Origin: Eulemur rufifrons
Lineage: Eukaryota; Chordata; Mammalia; Primates; Lemuridae
Direction of reading: 5' to 3'
Length of the DNA: 64,000 nucleotides
NCBI RefSeq assembly: GCF_041146395.1
Contig: NC_091002.1
Span: forward strand, 3,156,501 to 3,220,500
The notes under the pieces: model-generated
Seen by the model: only the letters and a program-made list of their open reading frames with translations
Told to the model about the DNA's origin: nothing
Databases searched by the model: none
Position numbers and translations under genes: made by a program
In this document: piece by piece, positions 11,890 to 48,107 of the stretch
Layout: each line of letters opens with the position of its first letter
Position numbering within the stretch: the stretch's first letter is position 1

Positions 11890-12300
11890 ATTCATTTCCT
11901 GGGGCTCCCATAAGAAATTACTAGAATCTTAGTGACTTAAAACAACAGAAATTTATTCTCTCATGGTTCTGAAGGCAGAGGTCTAAAATCAAGATGTAGG
12001 CAGGGTTGGTCCCTCCCGGAGACCCGAGGGAGGGTCAGTCCCTTCCTCTCTCTGGTGCCTGGTGGTGGCGGGCAGCCCTCGGCATAGCCGCCTCACTGTA
12101 GCCTTCGCACGGCCTTCTCCCTGCCTCTGCTTCCCTCTTCTTTGTGTAAGGACATCAGTTACTGGATTTAGGGCCACCCCAATCCAGGATGATGTCGTGT
12201 CAAGGTCCTTAATACATCAGCAAAGACCTGGTCTTCCAAATAAGGTCATGTTCACAGACATTGGTTGGCACATCATTTGGGGGCCCCATTCAGCCCCCCA
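11890..12300 (-). repeat. Ancient interspersed repeat, reverse orientation
   Basis: A well-preserved arrangement: 'gacttaaaacaacagaaat' with 'ttattctctcatggttctg' after it, then 'ctaaaatcaagatgtaggc', 'ggccttctccctgcctctg', 'aaggacatcagttactgga', 'ccaaataaggtcatgttca' and 'ggggccccattcagcccc'. This is a widespread old mammalian repeat, L1-3'-end or LTR-like. The subfamily needs a library search. Related copies are at 1565-1965 and 46815-47345 in reverse, and 20260-20590 and 39600-40075 in direct orientation. Confidence 0.7.
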
Positions 12301-12670
12301 CAACCAGACGCTGTGCTCAGGGCTCCACGTGGATGACCTGTGAGTGTTGTCATCGTCCCCATTTCTCAGACAAGGACACCAGAGCAAGGTCACATGGCTC
12401 ACGTCCAGTGAGGCAGGGACTCCAGGCCTCGAGGTGTCAGGGCCTGAGACCATAACTGCTGTGCGATCTGTCAGGCTGGATGCCCTAGAGTGAGTGTCGT
12501 CCCTCGGTTTCCTCACCTGGAGAGCGGGGCTGGCCCTGGCTGGGGTGGGCGGACATGAGACCCCGTAGGAGTGGCCCCTTGCTTCCCTCTCTCCTTACCA
12601 GGCAGCAAGAGCTGGAGCTGGCTGGGCATTCTGGCCCCGGTGTGAGTCTGACCACGGCTTTTCTTGCAGG

Positions 12671-35203
<22,533 letters not shown>

Positions 35204-36010
35204 GGACGCGTCCGCTGGCCGGAGGGGGTCGTCCCAGTGCGTGTTGCCGTGAGGACTTCCCCAGTGTGGCCCCAGCCAGATGGGAGCACGCTAATGCTGT
35301 GTGTGTGCGCGTGCTCCGTGTGTGGACCCAGGACTTCGGAGACTTTGCTCGCGTGTGGACTGCCCGGCCCCCGCCAGTGAAGGGTGACACTGTTCAGCTG
35401 TCCACTCTGGACACCAGGCGCGGCTGGGAAGTGCATGCAGTCTCCACCCCAAGCCCGATCTTTCCGAGTGAAGCAGGTGTGCCAGGCTGGACTAGAAAGA
35501 TCCCTGTGTCCCAGAAAGCGCTTTACAGACAAGCTTCTCCTCCTCCCCCGCCACCTCGAAGCACTCTGCCGCCCCTGTTTACTTCTGTGTTGGATTTGTT
35601 TTTTTAAGAACCGAATACGCATCTGTGTAAACTGCACGGCAGCATTCCTTGTTTCTTTGGTCACTGCTAAGCCTTGACAGCTGTTGGCCTTTCCTGGGGG
35701 TTGTGCACAGCTGCCCGAGCCTGTGACGCGGTCAAGGCCTGGCCCGACCCTGCCAGTTGCAGGCTGGGTGCGGGGCTCTGGGCAGAGTGTGTCGGAGCTG
35801 AGCTCTGGCACCTCAGGCCGTCTCGGGGCCTCCCGTGCAGTGGGCAGGGGGGAGTTTGTGAGGGTCTTGCCTGAATCCACCAGGACTCGGGAAACAGAAC
35901 CCTGGGGCGTCCTCTCCAGCACCCAGAGGAGCCTGCATATTCCATGCTGTGGAGCAGAAAGTCAGGGTCCTAAAGTGGTTGAAATAAAAGCCTCTGGTGA
36001 AATCTACAGT
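35204..36010 (+). other. WFS1: WFS1 3' untranslated region
   Basis: About 0.8 kb from the TGA to a site 15-25 nt after the AATAAA at 35983-35988. The length matches the usual WFS1 3'UTR. The exact cleavage position is inferred. Confidence 0.8.
35983..35988 (+). terminator. WFS1: WFS1 polyadenylation signal AATAAA
   Basis: A canonical hexamer, followed within about 30 nt by a T/C-rich downstream element (TTCTTCTCTTTTCTTT). It is the only canonical + strand hexamer I noticed at the expected distance from the stop codon. Confidence 0.85.
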
Positions 36011-37389
36011 TCTTCTCTTTTCTTTATTTGAAAGAAATCTTTCTTGTACATGCACGAGAATCAACGCTGTCTGCACACAACTGAATGAAATACAAGCATA
36101 GTTTGAGTCACAGAAGAGCAGGACCGCTGTTCACATGGCTGACGGCCCCCTGCCAAGGGCAGGCCCTGCCGCCGTCTCCAGCGCGCGGGGCCCTGTGGTG
36201 CTGCCCTAACCGTTGGGTTGCGTGTGGCCCTGCCTGTGCCAACACGTCTGTGCTGCAGGTGACCACGGACTGTCACTCAGCCCAGCTGTAGACTCAGATC
36301 TTACTGGGCGGGAAGCACATAGTCACAATTATTTTTGAAATTCTAATCACTAATGAAATGGACCATCCGTGGTGATTCATAGTTTGGGGGCTGCCACGGC
36401 GTACAGGAACGTGTCTGTGAACCTGTGTCCGGCATTCATTCACGAACGTACAGCGATGACCCTATAGACTTAGAATCAGAACTTGTCGTTGGGGGGAGCC
36501 GGAGCAGCTGGGGCCCTGAGCAGACTTCACCCCTCTCGGGGGCGTGTGTCCACCTGAGGCCCTCGGGACTTCAGTTTCTTCCCTGGGTTGAGGATGAGGC
36601 CAGCACCCCTCTGGCTGCCCCACAGCAGGTCCCACTTTTCTGCTGTGGTTGGGAACCTCGGGTCACACTGCCACAGTTGGCCACCTTGCCTTGACCATTC
36701 GGCATGTGGCTGTCTCCGTTTTCCTCAGACGTTGCTCGCGGCACCCGGTGGGTGGCGGCTGCACCCCACCCTGTCCACTCATCCTGGTTTGTCTCTCTGC
36801 CTGGGGGGTCCATGTGAAGTCCCACATGCTGGGTGACATCGCTCTGTGCTGTGTGTTTGCTCCTGGGTTTCTTTCCCCAGCGGCAAGATGAGGTTACAAG
36901 TTCAGCCCGATGCCCTCTCCCTTCCTGCAGACCTGAGGCCATGAATGGTGGTCACCACTGGACTCTCCCCCCACCCCCGGCCCTGGGCTCCCCACTGATC
37001 GTCCGGCGAGGAGGGAGGCGCCTGACGTCCCCGTCCACAGAGGAGAGAGCAGGTCCAGAGAGGAGGTGCACGCTAGCAGCAGGGTTGGGGGGGCCACCGC
37101 GTTGCTGCTCCACACCCTGAGCTCTCACGTTGGGGTCTCATGGGGAGAGCTCTGGACTGAGCACGGGGACCGGGTTCTCATTCTCATTCTGCCACACACC
37201 CCGCCTGACCAGGAACCATTCAGCACCTGTCCCCAGGCCTCAGTGTCCCCATCTGTACAGTGGGAAGTTTGGGCCGGGTCAGTGGGTTTCAGAACTTGTT
37301 AGCAATGACACCTTTCTAAAGAAACGAAGCGTGCCGAGCTGTAGTCTATAGTGAGAAGGGCTATTTGTTAAGTGCAGCATACACAGATG

Positions 37390-37600
37390 AGGACAGGAGT
37401 CCCGCTGCCTGGATCTGAATCTGCCACTTCTGTGCCTTCCCAGCTCTGTGACCTGGGTAGTCCCAGCTTTCCAGGCCTCTGCTTCCTCACCTGTAAAACG
37501 GCGGCGTAACAGGAGCTACCTCATCGGTTGTTTCGAGATTAAATGAGGTGGTAAGAACAGTGTCTGGCACTAGTAAATGCTCAGTAAATGTTTGCTAATT
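37390..37600 (+). repeat. MIR SINE, well preserved
   Basis: Shows 'cctggatctgaatctgccac', 'cagctctgtgacctgggtag', 'cctctgcttcctcacctgta', 'gagattaaatgaggtggtaa' and 'gcactagtaaatgctcagta', the classic order of a MIR in + orientation, nearly complete. Confidence 0.85.
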
Positions 37601-38469
37601 TTAGAAAAGCATTTACGGAACTTAAGATCCAACTAAGAACCTTTAGACGGTCCCTCCCCAGAGGAACTGTAAAGTCCTTGCTAGCTGTGGAAGAACTTTG
37701 TGACAACCGCCCCATTTAGGCTGGAACCGATCTTGATCGGAGTGGCTGAGACAAACAGGGCTGAGTGTCCTGCCACGTGGTGTCCACACAAGCCCCTGCA
37801 CCCCTAGAACGCAACGGTCCTGCCCTTTGCCGGCATCAGGGATTGACAGCTACACATTCCGAACGGCTTGGCCAGCACCTGGGACTCACCATCGAAAGCC
37901 TTGTTTACCTTGACTAGTCAACCTTAACTAGTCAGCCTCGAATGGAGTCCTTGCCGTCCTGGAACAAATATTTACCAAGACACTAATTCCCGGGTGAGTC
38001 AACCAGGTCCCAGCCTCAGGAAAATCACAGCCCAGGGTGGGGGTAGGGAGGTAAGACAGACCGCAGGGCCCCAGCTCAGAGCAGACCACGCTGGGGGGGC
38101 CCAGAGGAGAGAGTAGACGTCCCGCCTGGGGTACGAGAGAGGGGCTGGGGAGGTGACAGAGGATGAGGACGTCTAGTGTTTCAGGCCAGCTGCTGGGGAG
38201 GCACTCAAGGAATTGGCCTTTGTCCTATAGACTCAAACCAGGGCCCCGGGAAGGTCAGGGCCGAGCCCGGAGGAGCACACTGGCTCTGGAGACGGCCTCT
38301 CGGGACAGCCGCGCTGGAGCAGTGAGTGGGGACAGTGCCCTCAGCCCCGTGCTCCTGCAGCGTCCTCTCCCGTTGACGGCCGGCCGCTGCCTCCCTGGCT
38401 GTGCTTCCAGGAGCCACCCCAGTCCCCTGGAGAGCGAGGGACTCGGTTCCCGAGTGCACAGTGGGTCTG

Positions 38470-38620
38470 GCATTTACGGCACTTCATTATATTGGGTCAT
38501 TGGGCCCTCACAGCCGGGTCCCACGTCCCCAGCCCCTGGCATTTTACAAATGAAGATTCCTCATGGCTCATGGGGTGAGCAACTTGTCCAGAGTCACCTG
38601 GCTAGGAGGTGGCAGGGCTG
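38470..38620 (+). repeat. MIR-like SINE fragment
   Basis: Contains 'cattttacaaatgaagattc', 'gagcaacttgtccagagtca' and 'cctggctaggaggtggcagg', the MIR core and 3' half. Confidence 0.65.
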
Positions 38621-39599
38621 CGATGGGACCAAAGCCTGTTCTTTCTCCCGGGCCATGAAGAAATCAGCATTTTCATGGGTCTTACAGAGAGGCTGTTCGG
38701 GGACCTCCCAGGAAAGAACCTGCTGTCTTCGATGACAGTCATCATTTGACACCAGGTGCCGGGCACCGTGGGCTGGGCCTTTACCCCACGGGGCTATGGG
38801 AGCACCCAGGAGGTCTGCGGCACGTGTGGGAATGTCACTTCGCTTCCATACGGTGGTGGCGTTTGAGCAGCTCAGGAAAGAGCCAGTTGAGTGGCGCCAT
38901 CTCGCGCACCGGGAGAGGGTTTGGCGCCAGTTCCCAAACCCTCTGGAAGTCCCTTCCCAGCACCCCAGCGGTGTTTCTTCACAGCCTGCACCATCCGTTC
39001 TTGGGCGGTGGGCTCTCAGACCCCCTGCTTCGGCATTCAGGGCCAGTCAGACGCGCGCTTTGTACTTCCTCATCCCGCGCCATGTGAGCACACCCCCAAG
39101 TGACAGCAACCCTCATTTCTACAGGTGACCACCACGCAGGGCCACCTGCAGACAGACCTGTAACCATCCCACCTGCTGATCTGCAGGAGGGGGTGTCGGG
39201 ATCACACGGTCACTGTCCCTCTCCCATCCCGTCAGGCACTGGGAAAGCAGGCCTCAGCGGCCGGGGCCGTCTGGCGACTGGGGCTTCCTGTTCATGCAAA
39301 GAAAATTAACACTCGTTCATTAAAATTATCGAGAGCCTGCTGTGTGCTCCGCTCTCCCCACAGGGTGCGTGCGGCAGTGAGCAGGGCGGGGCCCCTCCCT
39401 GGGGGCTGTTTCTGGGGACCTGGGCCATCAACCAGTAAGTGATTGGAGAAAGGTGCCACGGTGTCTACCGGGAGCATTCTGGATGCTCTGTCCCCGTGGA
39501 CATTAAGGGAGTGCCTGCGGGCCCTGGGCACGTCACGGCGTCTTCCTGCCTATCCGTCCTGGCGCCGGTCAAGGTCGGCATTTCCATTCCGGAGAGTGT

Positions 39600-40075
39600 G
39601 GGTGGCAGAACCGCAGCCCCCAAAGACGTCCACACCTGATCCCCTAAACCTGTGCGCATGTTCCCTTGCGTGGCAGAAGTGTCACTGCAGATGGAATTCA
39701 GTTAAAGATCTTGAGATGGGGCGGATTACTCTGGGCTCCCCTGTCCGGGTGGGCCCAGTGTGGTCGCAAGTGTCCTTGTAAGCGGGAGGCAGGAGGGCCC
39801 GAGGGAGAGGGATCGGAAGACGCCGCGCTGCCGGCTTTGAGCCCGGAAGGGCCGTGAGCCAAGGAGCACAGGCACCTCTGGAAGCTGGGGAGGCGGGGAG
39901 ATGGTCCCCTGGGTCCCCGAGAAGGAGCCGGCCCTGCCGGCACCCGGACTGGAACCCAGTGAGACCCACACCAGATTTCTGGCCTCTGGAACTGCTAAGA
40001 GAATAAATTTGTGTTGGTTTAAGTCGCTAAGTTTGTGGTTATTCATTAGAGGAGCCACAGGAAACTAGTACAAGA
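39600..40075 (+). repeat. Ancient interspersed repeat, direct orientation
   Basis: Shows 'ggtggcagaaccgcagcccc', 'agatcttgagatggggcgga', 'tgtccttgtaagcgggaggc', 'gagagggatcggaagacgcc', 'tctggcctctggaactgcta', 'gagaataaatttgtgttggt' and 'ggagccacaggaaactagta'. This is the known 3' portion of a common old repeat, with related copies at 11890-12300 (reverse) and 20260-20590. Confidence 0.75.
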
Positions 40076-40098
40076 TGAAACGGGTCTGGGGAGGTTAG

Positions 40099-40419
<321 letters not shown>

Positions 40420-43109
40420 CGTTCTTTTCAATTGAAGCTGGAGTGCACATTTATAGCCTATCAAAATGAGGGGGTGTGGAGCTGGTCTCCCGAGATGCTG
40501 TGACTATCTTGTCGGGGGACAGAAGGGCGGTGCGTCCTGATGCAGGTGCCCGGAGGGCGGGAGGTTCTCAGGGGCCTCTGATCTCTCCTGGCACTGCGGT
40601 GGGACGGGGCACACATGATACGAGAAAACGAATGGATGAAAAAGACAGGGACAGTCGTCACTTTTAGAAAGGGAAGAAAAGAATATATAAGGATATTCTT
40701 AAAGGGTACTCAATCACATTTTTTCTAATAAAATGTTAGGAAGAGAAGTACCCAATAATCTTTACCTGTTTGTATACCCAACCACCCAAATTTTAAAAAA
40801 CGTCTTTGGGAATTTAACTCACTGTCTTAAAAATAAAACACACCTAAACTCTCCTTTGTGTGGGACAAATCTCCAGGGGGATTCGGGGGTCCCACACACT
40901 GTACCTGCTGTTCACGGTACTCGTCTTCCTGGCCAGTCTCTGCTGTTGAGCTTTTATCCCTTCTAATTCTCTGATCTAAGCCTGGACCAAAACATCCCCT
41001 TGCTTCCCCATCATACACCTGAGCCAGGTAAGACGTTCGGCCAGGACTAGGGAAGGATGCACAAGCATCGTGAGCCAATCTGGTCCTCGAGGAGGAGTGG
41101 GCTCCGGCCTCCCGAGCCACAGTGGCTCCCACGGTGGGGCCCAAGTCAGGCCTCTCCCCATCTCCCCATCTCCCCCTGGGCTTCACACGCGGGCCTGCTG
41201 TCCCTGCTGTCCCTGCTGTCCCTGCCACGCAGCAGTGCCTGCCTGAACGAGCTCCACACCCAGGAGACCGCAGGCTCTTTCGCTGTTCCACCCTCTCTCC
41301 TCCCACCCCCCTTCCTCCTCCACGCCCTGCCCTCCGCTCCAGCCTAGAGTCAGGCGCCCCAGGTGGCAGAGCGCGAGCCCTGGGTGGGCCTGGCTGGCTC
41401 TCCAGCCCCTGCCTCCCCTACCCCCAGCAGCGCTGGCCTGGTCCACCATGTCCCAGCAGGGGCCTTGCCCCCACCCCGCCCCTGCCCCCCGCAGCCGGGT
41501 CCTGAGGAGAGGGCTGGGGGTCGCTGTGCCGCCTCCTCTGCCCAGGCCCACTTCCCATGCCAGGCGCTGTCCTCACCTGTTTCCCGACGGGACCAGCACT
41601 CCTGCTGCTTTTCTTTTTACTTCTGGGCTGTCCCTGAGACCTCTCCGTCCCTGTTCCCTCCCGCCTCTCGGGCCCTGTTGCTCTGATGAGACAGGCCCAG
41701 GCCCCCGCCCCAGGCAGGTCACAGAGATAGGAAAATGGAAGTGTGTGTCCTCTCTCACGGGGCAGCACAGCACAGACACTTCGCCTCTGGTTTCCCACAC
41801 CAGCCGAGCAGGTCTGCAGCCGTCGCCGGCTGGGCGCGCTGCCGTTAATTCCGTTCCGACCCCGTCTGCGGGCCTTGGCCTCAGCTCCCCCAGACCGAGG
41901 GCTCCGGCCCCCAGGACACCCCCGCTGTGGATGCCAGTCACGGGTCCAGGAGCCCTGTGCTCCTGCCTGACTGGCTTTAAGCCAGGGTTCCCCTGACCCC
42001 ACTCTGGTTCCATTGATTTGCCAGAATGGCTCCCAGCTCAGGGAAACACTACCTACGTTTACCTGCTTATTAAAATGATGTTACGAGGCTACAGATGACC
42101 AGCCGGATGAAGAGACGCATGTGGCAGGGCATATGGGACGGAGTGTGGGGCTCCCACGCCCTCTCTGGGTGCACCACCCGCCAGGAACCTCCAGGTGTTA
42201 GAGCCATTTCCGTGGCTTTAACGTAATGCCACGTGGATTAATCCACTGGCCATCGGTGATCAACTCAACCTTCAGCCCCTGTCCCCTCTCTCCTCCCTGG
42301 AGACTGGGGGTGGGGCTGCAAGTCCAAGCCCTCTGGTCCTGCCTTGGTCTTTCTGGGTGACCAGCCCATCCTGACGCTGTCTAGGGGTCACCCATCACCA
42401 GCTATCTCACTAGAACCAAGACTCGATTATCACTCTAGAGATTCCAAGGGTCTTAGGAGCTGTTTGCCAGGAACCAGGAACAGAGACAAAATATGTATTT
42501 CCTATGATATCACAGCATCACAGCTGGAGTGATGGGGTGTCAGACTGGGCCAATGTCAGGCCCAGAGTCCCAGAGCCCCAGATCCCCACACCACTGCCCC
42601 GCTGTGTGGCTGCTTAAGGCCCTCTTGGAGGCACCTCCTGGAAAACCCTTGGATTCCTGCTCTCAGCCTGTTATCCCTGAAAATGGGGTTTTTATCAAAA
42701 CCTGACGCTGCTCCACCCAGGGACGGGCTGCCCCCTTGGAGGTCCTGCCACAGCATGAGGTCTGAAGGGCCCCTCTGGGCGGGTCATTGACACCTACAGG
42801 TCCCAAGGCAGTGGTTCCCACGTGTGTGTCCCTCTAGCTCATGCTGGGTCCAGGCCTTGGGCCCCTGCTCCCCGCCAGGCAGCCTCTGACTGCAGTTTCA
42901 GCTGCCCCTGTGGCCATAGCTGTGCTTGCCATCAGGCCGAGCTTGGACATCCCCAAGTGTCCGCTCTTGTCCCCTGCCCAGTGCCTGCAGGAAGCCATGG
43001 CTTGGCATTTTGTGCTGAGTGTGCAGTTGTCATCTATGGGAGAACCATCTGTCAGGCGTTCGCGCCACCCGACCAGAAGCCGACCATGACCCAGTGGCCA
43101 AATCACGTG

Positions 43110-43260
43110 GGTGCAGGATTATCTTGTTTAATCCGCACAGCAACACGAGGACGGTCCTGTTATCCTCCACGTTCTCGAGATGAGTAAACTGAGCTTGACC
43201 CCCAAGACCCACAGCCAGTGTCAAAGCCAGGGTTCGAGTGTGGGTGTCGCCACTCACAGA
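43110..43260 (+). repeat. MIR-like SINE fragment
   Basis: Contains 'cttgtttaatccgcacagca', 'acgaggacggtcctgttatc', 'cgagatgagtaaactgagct' and 'agtgtcaaagccagggttcg', a MIR core and 3' half in + orientation. Confidence 0.75.
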
Positions 43261-45559
43261 GTAGGTGCTCAGAAAACTGCTGGTGAGTGAATAGATGAGT
43301 AAGCAGATTTGCAAAGGTACACGGTGATCTTTCTGAAGCTTTGCAAATACAGTAAGTGAAAAATTCACTTCTCCAAACATCCGTCTCTATTTTGCATGCT
43401 TGGACTTTTGGGGGGCACAGATTTAGTAACGGGGTCCTTAGAGTTTTCATTTTTACTTTCCCCCCTAATGTTGCTGCCTTTTGCAGACTTTCAGTCCCTT
43501 GACACTTGACTAGGTGGGCCCCTGCACAATTCTAACAGCATCCAGGTAAAGATAAAGGTGCTTTGTGTTTTTAAAAAGGGCCTTGGGCTGTGTGAATCAC
43601 TCAGGACCCCAGCAATTATTTCCAGCTCTGAAAGCTTCCCTGTTGCTAGGAAACCACTCTTCGGAGGCTGGCAAACCTTTGTTCAAGTTTCTCAAGTGGT
43701 TGAATCCTGCAGTGTGACTTTGGAAAGTCATCTGGGGGGGGGCGGGGAACAAAACCAAAGAAAGACTCAGCCTCCCTCTTCTTCCTTCCAGAAGTGATAA
43801 GATCAATTGGCCAAACTCCCTGTTTCTAACTTTTCTCCAACTAACTGGATAATTTACTTTTTCTGCAAATAGCCAGAAAGGCCCTATTCTTCCCATTTAA
43901 TTCACAGAATAACCTGCCCTTTTAGGACAGCGGAGCCCCTGGGGAATTTTAAATCTCCTGTGCTGAAACCCATCGGGCCTGGGCACTGAGGGGTTTGAAA
44001 GCTCCCCGGTGAGTTTGCACCAAGGACTGAGAACCAGGAACTGAGCCCGCAAGACCAGCAAGGAGGTGGCCAGGTCCGCCCCCACCCCTGGCCTGCAGGA
44101 GCTGGACGAGCCTGAGGAGATCAGCTCTGCCTCAGCAGGGAGCGGGCCGGGAGAGCTGGGCTCAGCCGCCTGGCCGTCCCCCTGCACAGGCCCACCCCAC
44201 GCCGGACACGGGAGGGTTGCTTTGTGGACGTCGTCACACTTCAGGCTCACAGCAACCTCACGAGGCTGATATTACACATGGGGACCCTGGGCACAGGTAG
44301 GCGGCCTCCATGGTGGCCCCCAGGGGTCCCCACCGCCTCCTGCTGCTCCTTCCCCACCGAAGCAGGATCTGTCTGTGTGACCAACAGAATGTGGCAAAGG
44401 TGCTGCAATGTCATTTCCGAGGCTTGTGGCTTTGGGCTTGGCTGTCCTCTCTCCTATTGGCAGTGACACCATGAACAGCCCCCTGGAGGGGCCACAGGCC
44501 CACGGCCACATGGTGAGATGGCAGATGGCAGCCCAGCCATAGTCTCACTGTAGCTCGTGGGAGACCCCACGCTAGAGCCGCCAGGCTGATCTGCACCTGG
44601 GTTCCTGACACCCAGAAACCATGTGACATGACGGTACCGTTTTAAGCTGCTAACTTTGGGACAAGTGATGCGGTCCCAACAGGGGGGAGAGACAAGGATG
44701 GGATTGAGCCCAGGTCTTCTGCGGCTGCGTCCTCTCCTGGCCCCCACTCGGCCAGCCATCGTGGCCCTTGTGGGCTCTTTCCCCAACCCCTTTGAAAGTC
44801 CCCAGGAGCCTTGGAATGCGTCTGTGAAGTCTCCAAGTCTCAGACTTGTGGGGGACACTCCACCGTCCGGTCAGTCTTGTCTGTGCGGATGTTTCCGTCC
44901 CTCCCCGCTTGCTTTGCTTTCATGAGGCTGGGGAGGTGCCCACTTCCGGCCTCCGGGGCTGCAACAATTTTCAAAGTCATCCTAGAGCGAAGCCAAGCTG
45001 AACAGGTCTGTGGTATTGTCACCTTGTTGGCCTGACCTTGTTGCACTCTCGTCCTTGTCTGTCCTCCTGGGCTGAAGCTCCTTGATCCCTGCTTGGCGAG
45101 CCTTGGTTCCGCCAGCCATCGTTCACCGGATTTAGGAAGGCTTGTCGGATAACCGAGTCTCAATTCCTCCTGGGAACAGAGCGGCTGATACACCTCCCTC
45201 TGGGCTGGTGTCCCCCCCGCCCCACCCCCTGCTCTGACCACAGGGCCAAGCCTTCTCCAGGGAAGGTTTTCTGTTTACTTTAAGTCAAGGAGGTTGTCCC
45301 CTTCCCGAGGCTATTTGGATCTCAGCAATAGTGATTTCTCTCAGCAGAAAGCGGCAGAAGTTTCCAGGCAGGCACTTCTCACAGGGGAGTAAAGAATCCC
45401 ACAGGCACCAGGAGAAACCAGAAAACTCGCCCTGGATGGGGGTGGGGGGGCGGGCTGCATGACGGTGACCACCACTTGCCTCCAGGGTGGCAATGCAGGG
45501 AGAACAGGAGTGCTCGGTCAAGGCAGGCTGGGGTCAGTCCCCAGCTCCAGAACCCGTGA

Positions 45560-45680
45560 CCGCACAGGCTCAGAGACCTGACTGCCAGTCTGGCCTTTGC
45601 CTTTGCTGTGTGGCCCTGGGCAGGTTCCCTAACCTCTCTGAGCCTCCAGTTCCTCATCTCTAGACCGGGAGCCTCCCGCG
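45560..45680 (+). repeat. MIR-like SINE fragment
   Basis: Contains 'cagtctggcctttgcctttg', 'ctgtgtggccctgggcaggt', 'taacctctctgagcctccag' and 'ttcctcatctctagaccggg', the 5' half of a MIR. Confidence 0.7.
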
Positions 45681-46814
45681 TGGACCAGAGGACCCCCTCG
45701 TGGGTTTACTGTGGAACGCAGTGCAGTGCAGGTGTGTGACACGATGCCTGGCACACTGCAGTCGCCATGGGCAGGCCTTGGGCCCGTGTCCTACCTTCCT
45801 TGGCGCAATCGGGAGTGGAAAGTCCCGCTCCCCAGGGCTCTGTGCGTCCACGCGAAGTAGGGCACCCACAGCAATCACTCACACAGTCGTGCACTCCTTC
45901 ACTCACTCACGGTTCCGTCAGTCGCCCGTAGCGCTCCAGTTCTGTCCCACGCTGGGCATGGCTGGAACCCTGCCCTGGGGGTAGGGAAGCGGGGCCCTGG
46001 GGAAGCGCAGGGGCTGCCATCAGCAAACACGTCCTGTCCCCACCGGGCCATCCAGGACCCCTTACTTTTGGGGGCACCTCCATCTCCCTGCCAGCCCGTC
46101 TGCCAGCCCCCGGGTCCCTCACACGCCCCACCCCGCCATCAGGGGACATAGGGCGGCATGACTTTCTTTTAAAGTCAAATTAAATGTTTATGTTTTCCAA
46201 ATCCCGGACTATCAGCCTCAGAGGCACCCGCTGTTTCTCCTAGTTACCCCTGTATTTCAGAACAGCACGTTCACATGCTGTTTCTGACTTTGCAGTTTCA
46301 GTGACCGACATCCATGGATCCCACGGAAGAAAGATCTCCAGCTCTCAACAGCCCCCGCCCCCCAGCCCGACATCGGTTCACACTCTGTCTCCCCGACCGA
46401 CCGACCATCTCCTAGGTCTCCTTAGACCAGCGCGCTCTTCCTTTGCATTTGTGTCCTGTGCGAACGGCATTCCCCACAGGGCCACGCAGGATTGCGTTTT
46501 CTTTTCTTTCTAGTGAACGTTTTGTTCTAGTAAGTTTTTTGTTTGTCTAGTTTTATTTTTCTACACTGATCGATAATTCATTTGCCAAAAGTAGAAAACT
46601 CTTCTGAATGTGCTGAAAGCATCAGAGAAGCTCTGGATTTCCGCTTCCCGCCCCCGGTGGATCTTTCCCTCTTCCTGCCTCAAGCTGGACTGTTTCCGGC
46701 CAGGCCCACCACAGCGCTGTCGCCTGGGGTCTCCTTCACCCTCCCCTGGCGCTCCCTTGGCCTCTGTCCTGGGTGGGGTCCCCGTTTCTGGGATCCCACG
46801 TGGATTAGCTAGAA

Positions 46815-47345
46815 AATAGGTTAGGCTGCTATAACAAGAGACCCCCCGTACAGCGGCTTCTACAAAACAGAATTTCGTTTCTCTCTCAGGGCAACGTCCG
46901 AGCAGGTGGCTCAACGCCAGTTCCCTTCTGTCTTGCTGCTTTCTCTCTTGTGACCCACGCGACCCACATTTGCCATCTTGAGATCTAGAATAGTCACTCC
47001 AGCTTCTGCCGCCGTCTGCAGTCCAGCGGCGTCGAGGGTGACAGGGCAGGGAAGGCTGCGGCTTTCCTCCCAGAGCAGTGCCCGGAACACATCACTTCTG
47101 CTTCCTCTCCGGTGGCCACACCAGCTGCAGGGACGGCCCTGTGCCCAGACAACCACGCGCCACATGAGAAGGAAGGTCAGACACCGGGGCGACCAGGAGT
47201 CCCTGCCTCGGTGCGTGTCCTCCTTTCCTGGCGTGCGCTCCATGGCTGTGGTGGAGTGCTCCCTCCCGTCCTCCCTGAGAAATTGCCCCGGGGCAGCCTG
47301 CTCCCACACTGACCTGGCCTTGGCCGTGTTGCTCGTTGAGACCAA
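46815..47345 (-). repeat. Ancient interspersed repeat, reverse orientation (tentative extent)
   Basis: Begins 'aataggttaggctgctataa', 'acagaatttcgtttctctct' and continues through 'cagggaaggctgcggctttc'. It resembles the reversed repeat at 11890-12300 but is more diverged, and the end point is uncertain. Confidence 0.4.
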
Positions 47346-47475
47346 TGAGACAACAGCAAATGTGACACCAGCAGAGACTTGGGAAGTCTGTGCCTTGGGA
47401 CTTGCCTTGCTGCCCTTGGGAACCCTGCGGCCATCACTGGAATGGCTGCTGGAGCCACTGGATAAGAGGGATGCA

Positions 47476-47850
<375 letters not shown>

Positions 47851-48065
47851 TCAAGTGGACCGCCAGACACGTGAGTGACGCCAATCTAGAACACACAGCG
47901 TCAGCGAGCCTCCCAGCTAACTCACAGAATGGTAAGAAATAGTAAACTTTTCAAGCCACCAAACTTAGGGGTGGTTTGTTACACAGCAAAAGCTGACTGA
48001 CATAAGTTAGCCTCACTGAAAACAAACAGCATTCGGAGCCTCACTGTAGATGTAACATTTGTTAT

Positions 48066-48107
48066 TTTATTGGAAAAAGCTGGTATTAACATATTTATAG
48101 TTTTATT
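48066..48107 (-). terminator. PPP2R2C: Candidate PPP2R2C polyadenylation signals (two AATAAA)
   Basis: TTTATT on the + strand at 48102-48107 and 48066-48071 gives two canonical AATAAA hexamers on the minus strand, 36 bp apart. Their distance from the stop codon suits a long PPP2R2C 3'UTR. Which one is used cannot be told from sequence. Confidence 0.6.

Larger units (their letters stand above)
6459..12669 (+). other. WFS1: WFS1 intron 1
   Basis: A GC-rich intron of about 6.2 kb. It starts with the rest of the CpG island. I see no further exon. Contents: a repeat-like AT-rich segment at 9020-9340, an AT-richer block at 10170-10400, an MIR-like stretch at 10480-10600 and an ancient repeat at 11890-12300. 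The remainder is unique-looking sequence. The acceptor TTTTCTTGCAG ends at 12669. Confidence 0.75.

Noticed and set aside
41183..42013. Possible exon cluster in the intergenic region at 41.2-42.0 kb (several overlapping frames of 100-195 codons)
   Set aside because: Only GC-rich open frames on both strands, with a CTGCTGTCC tandem; no splice-bounded conserved protein segment could be recognised.
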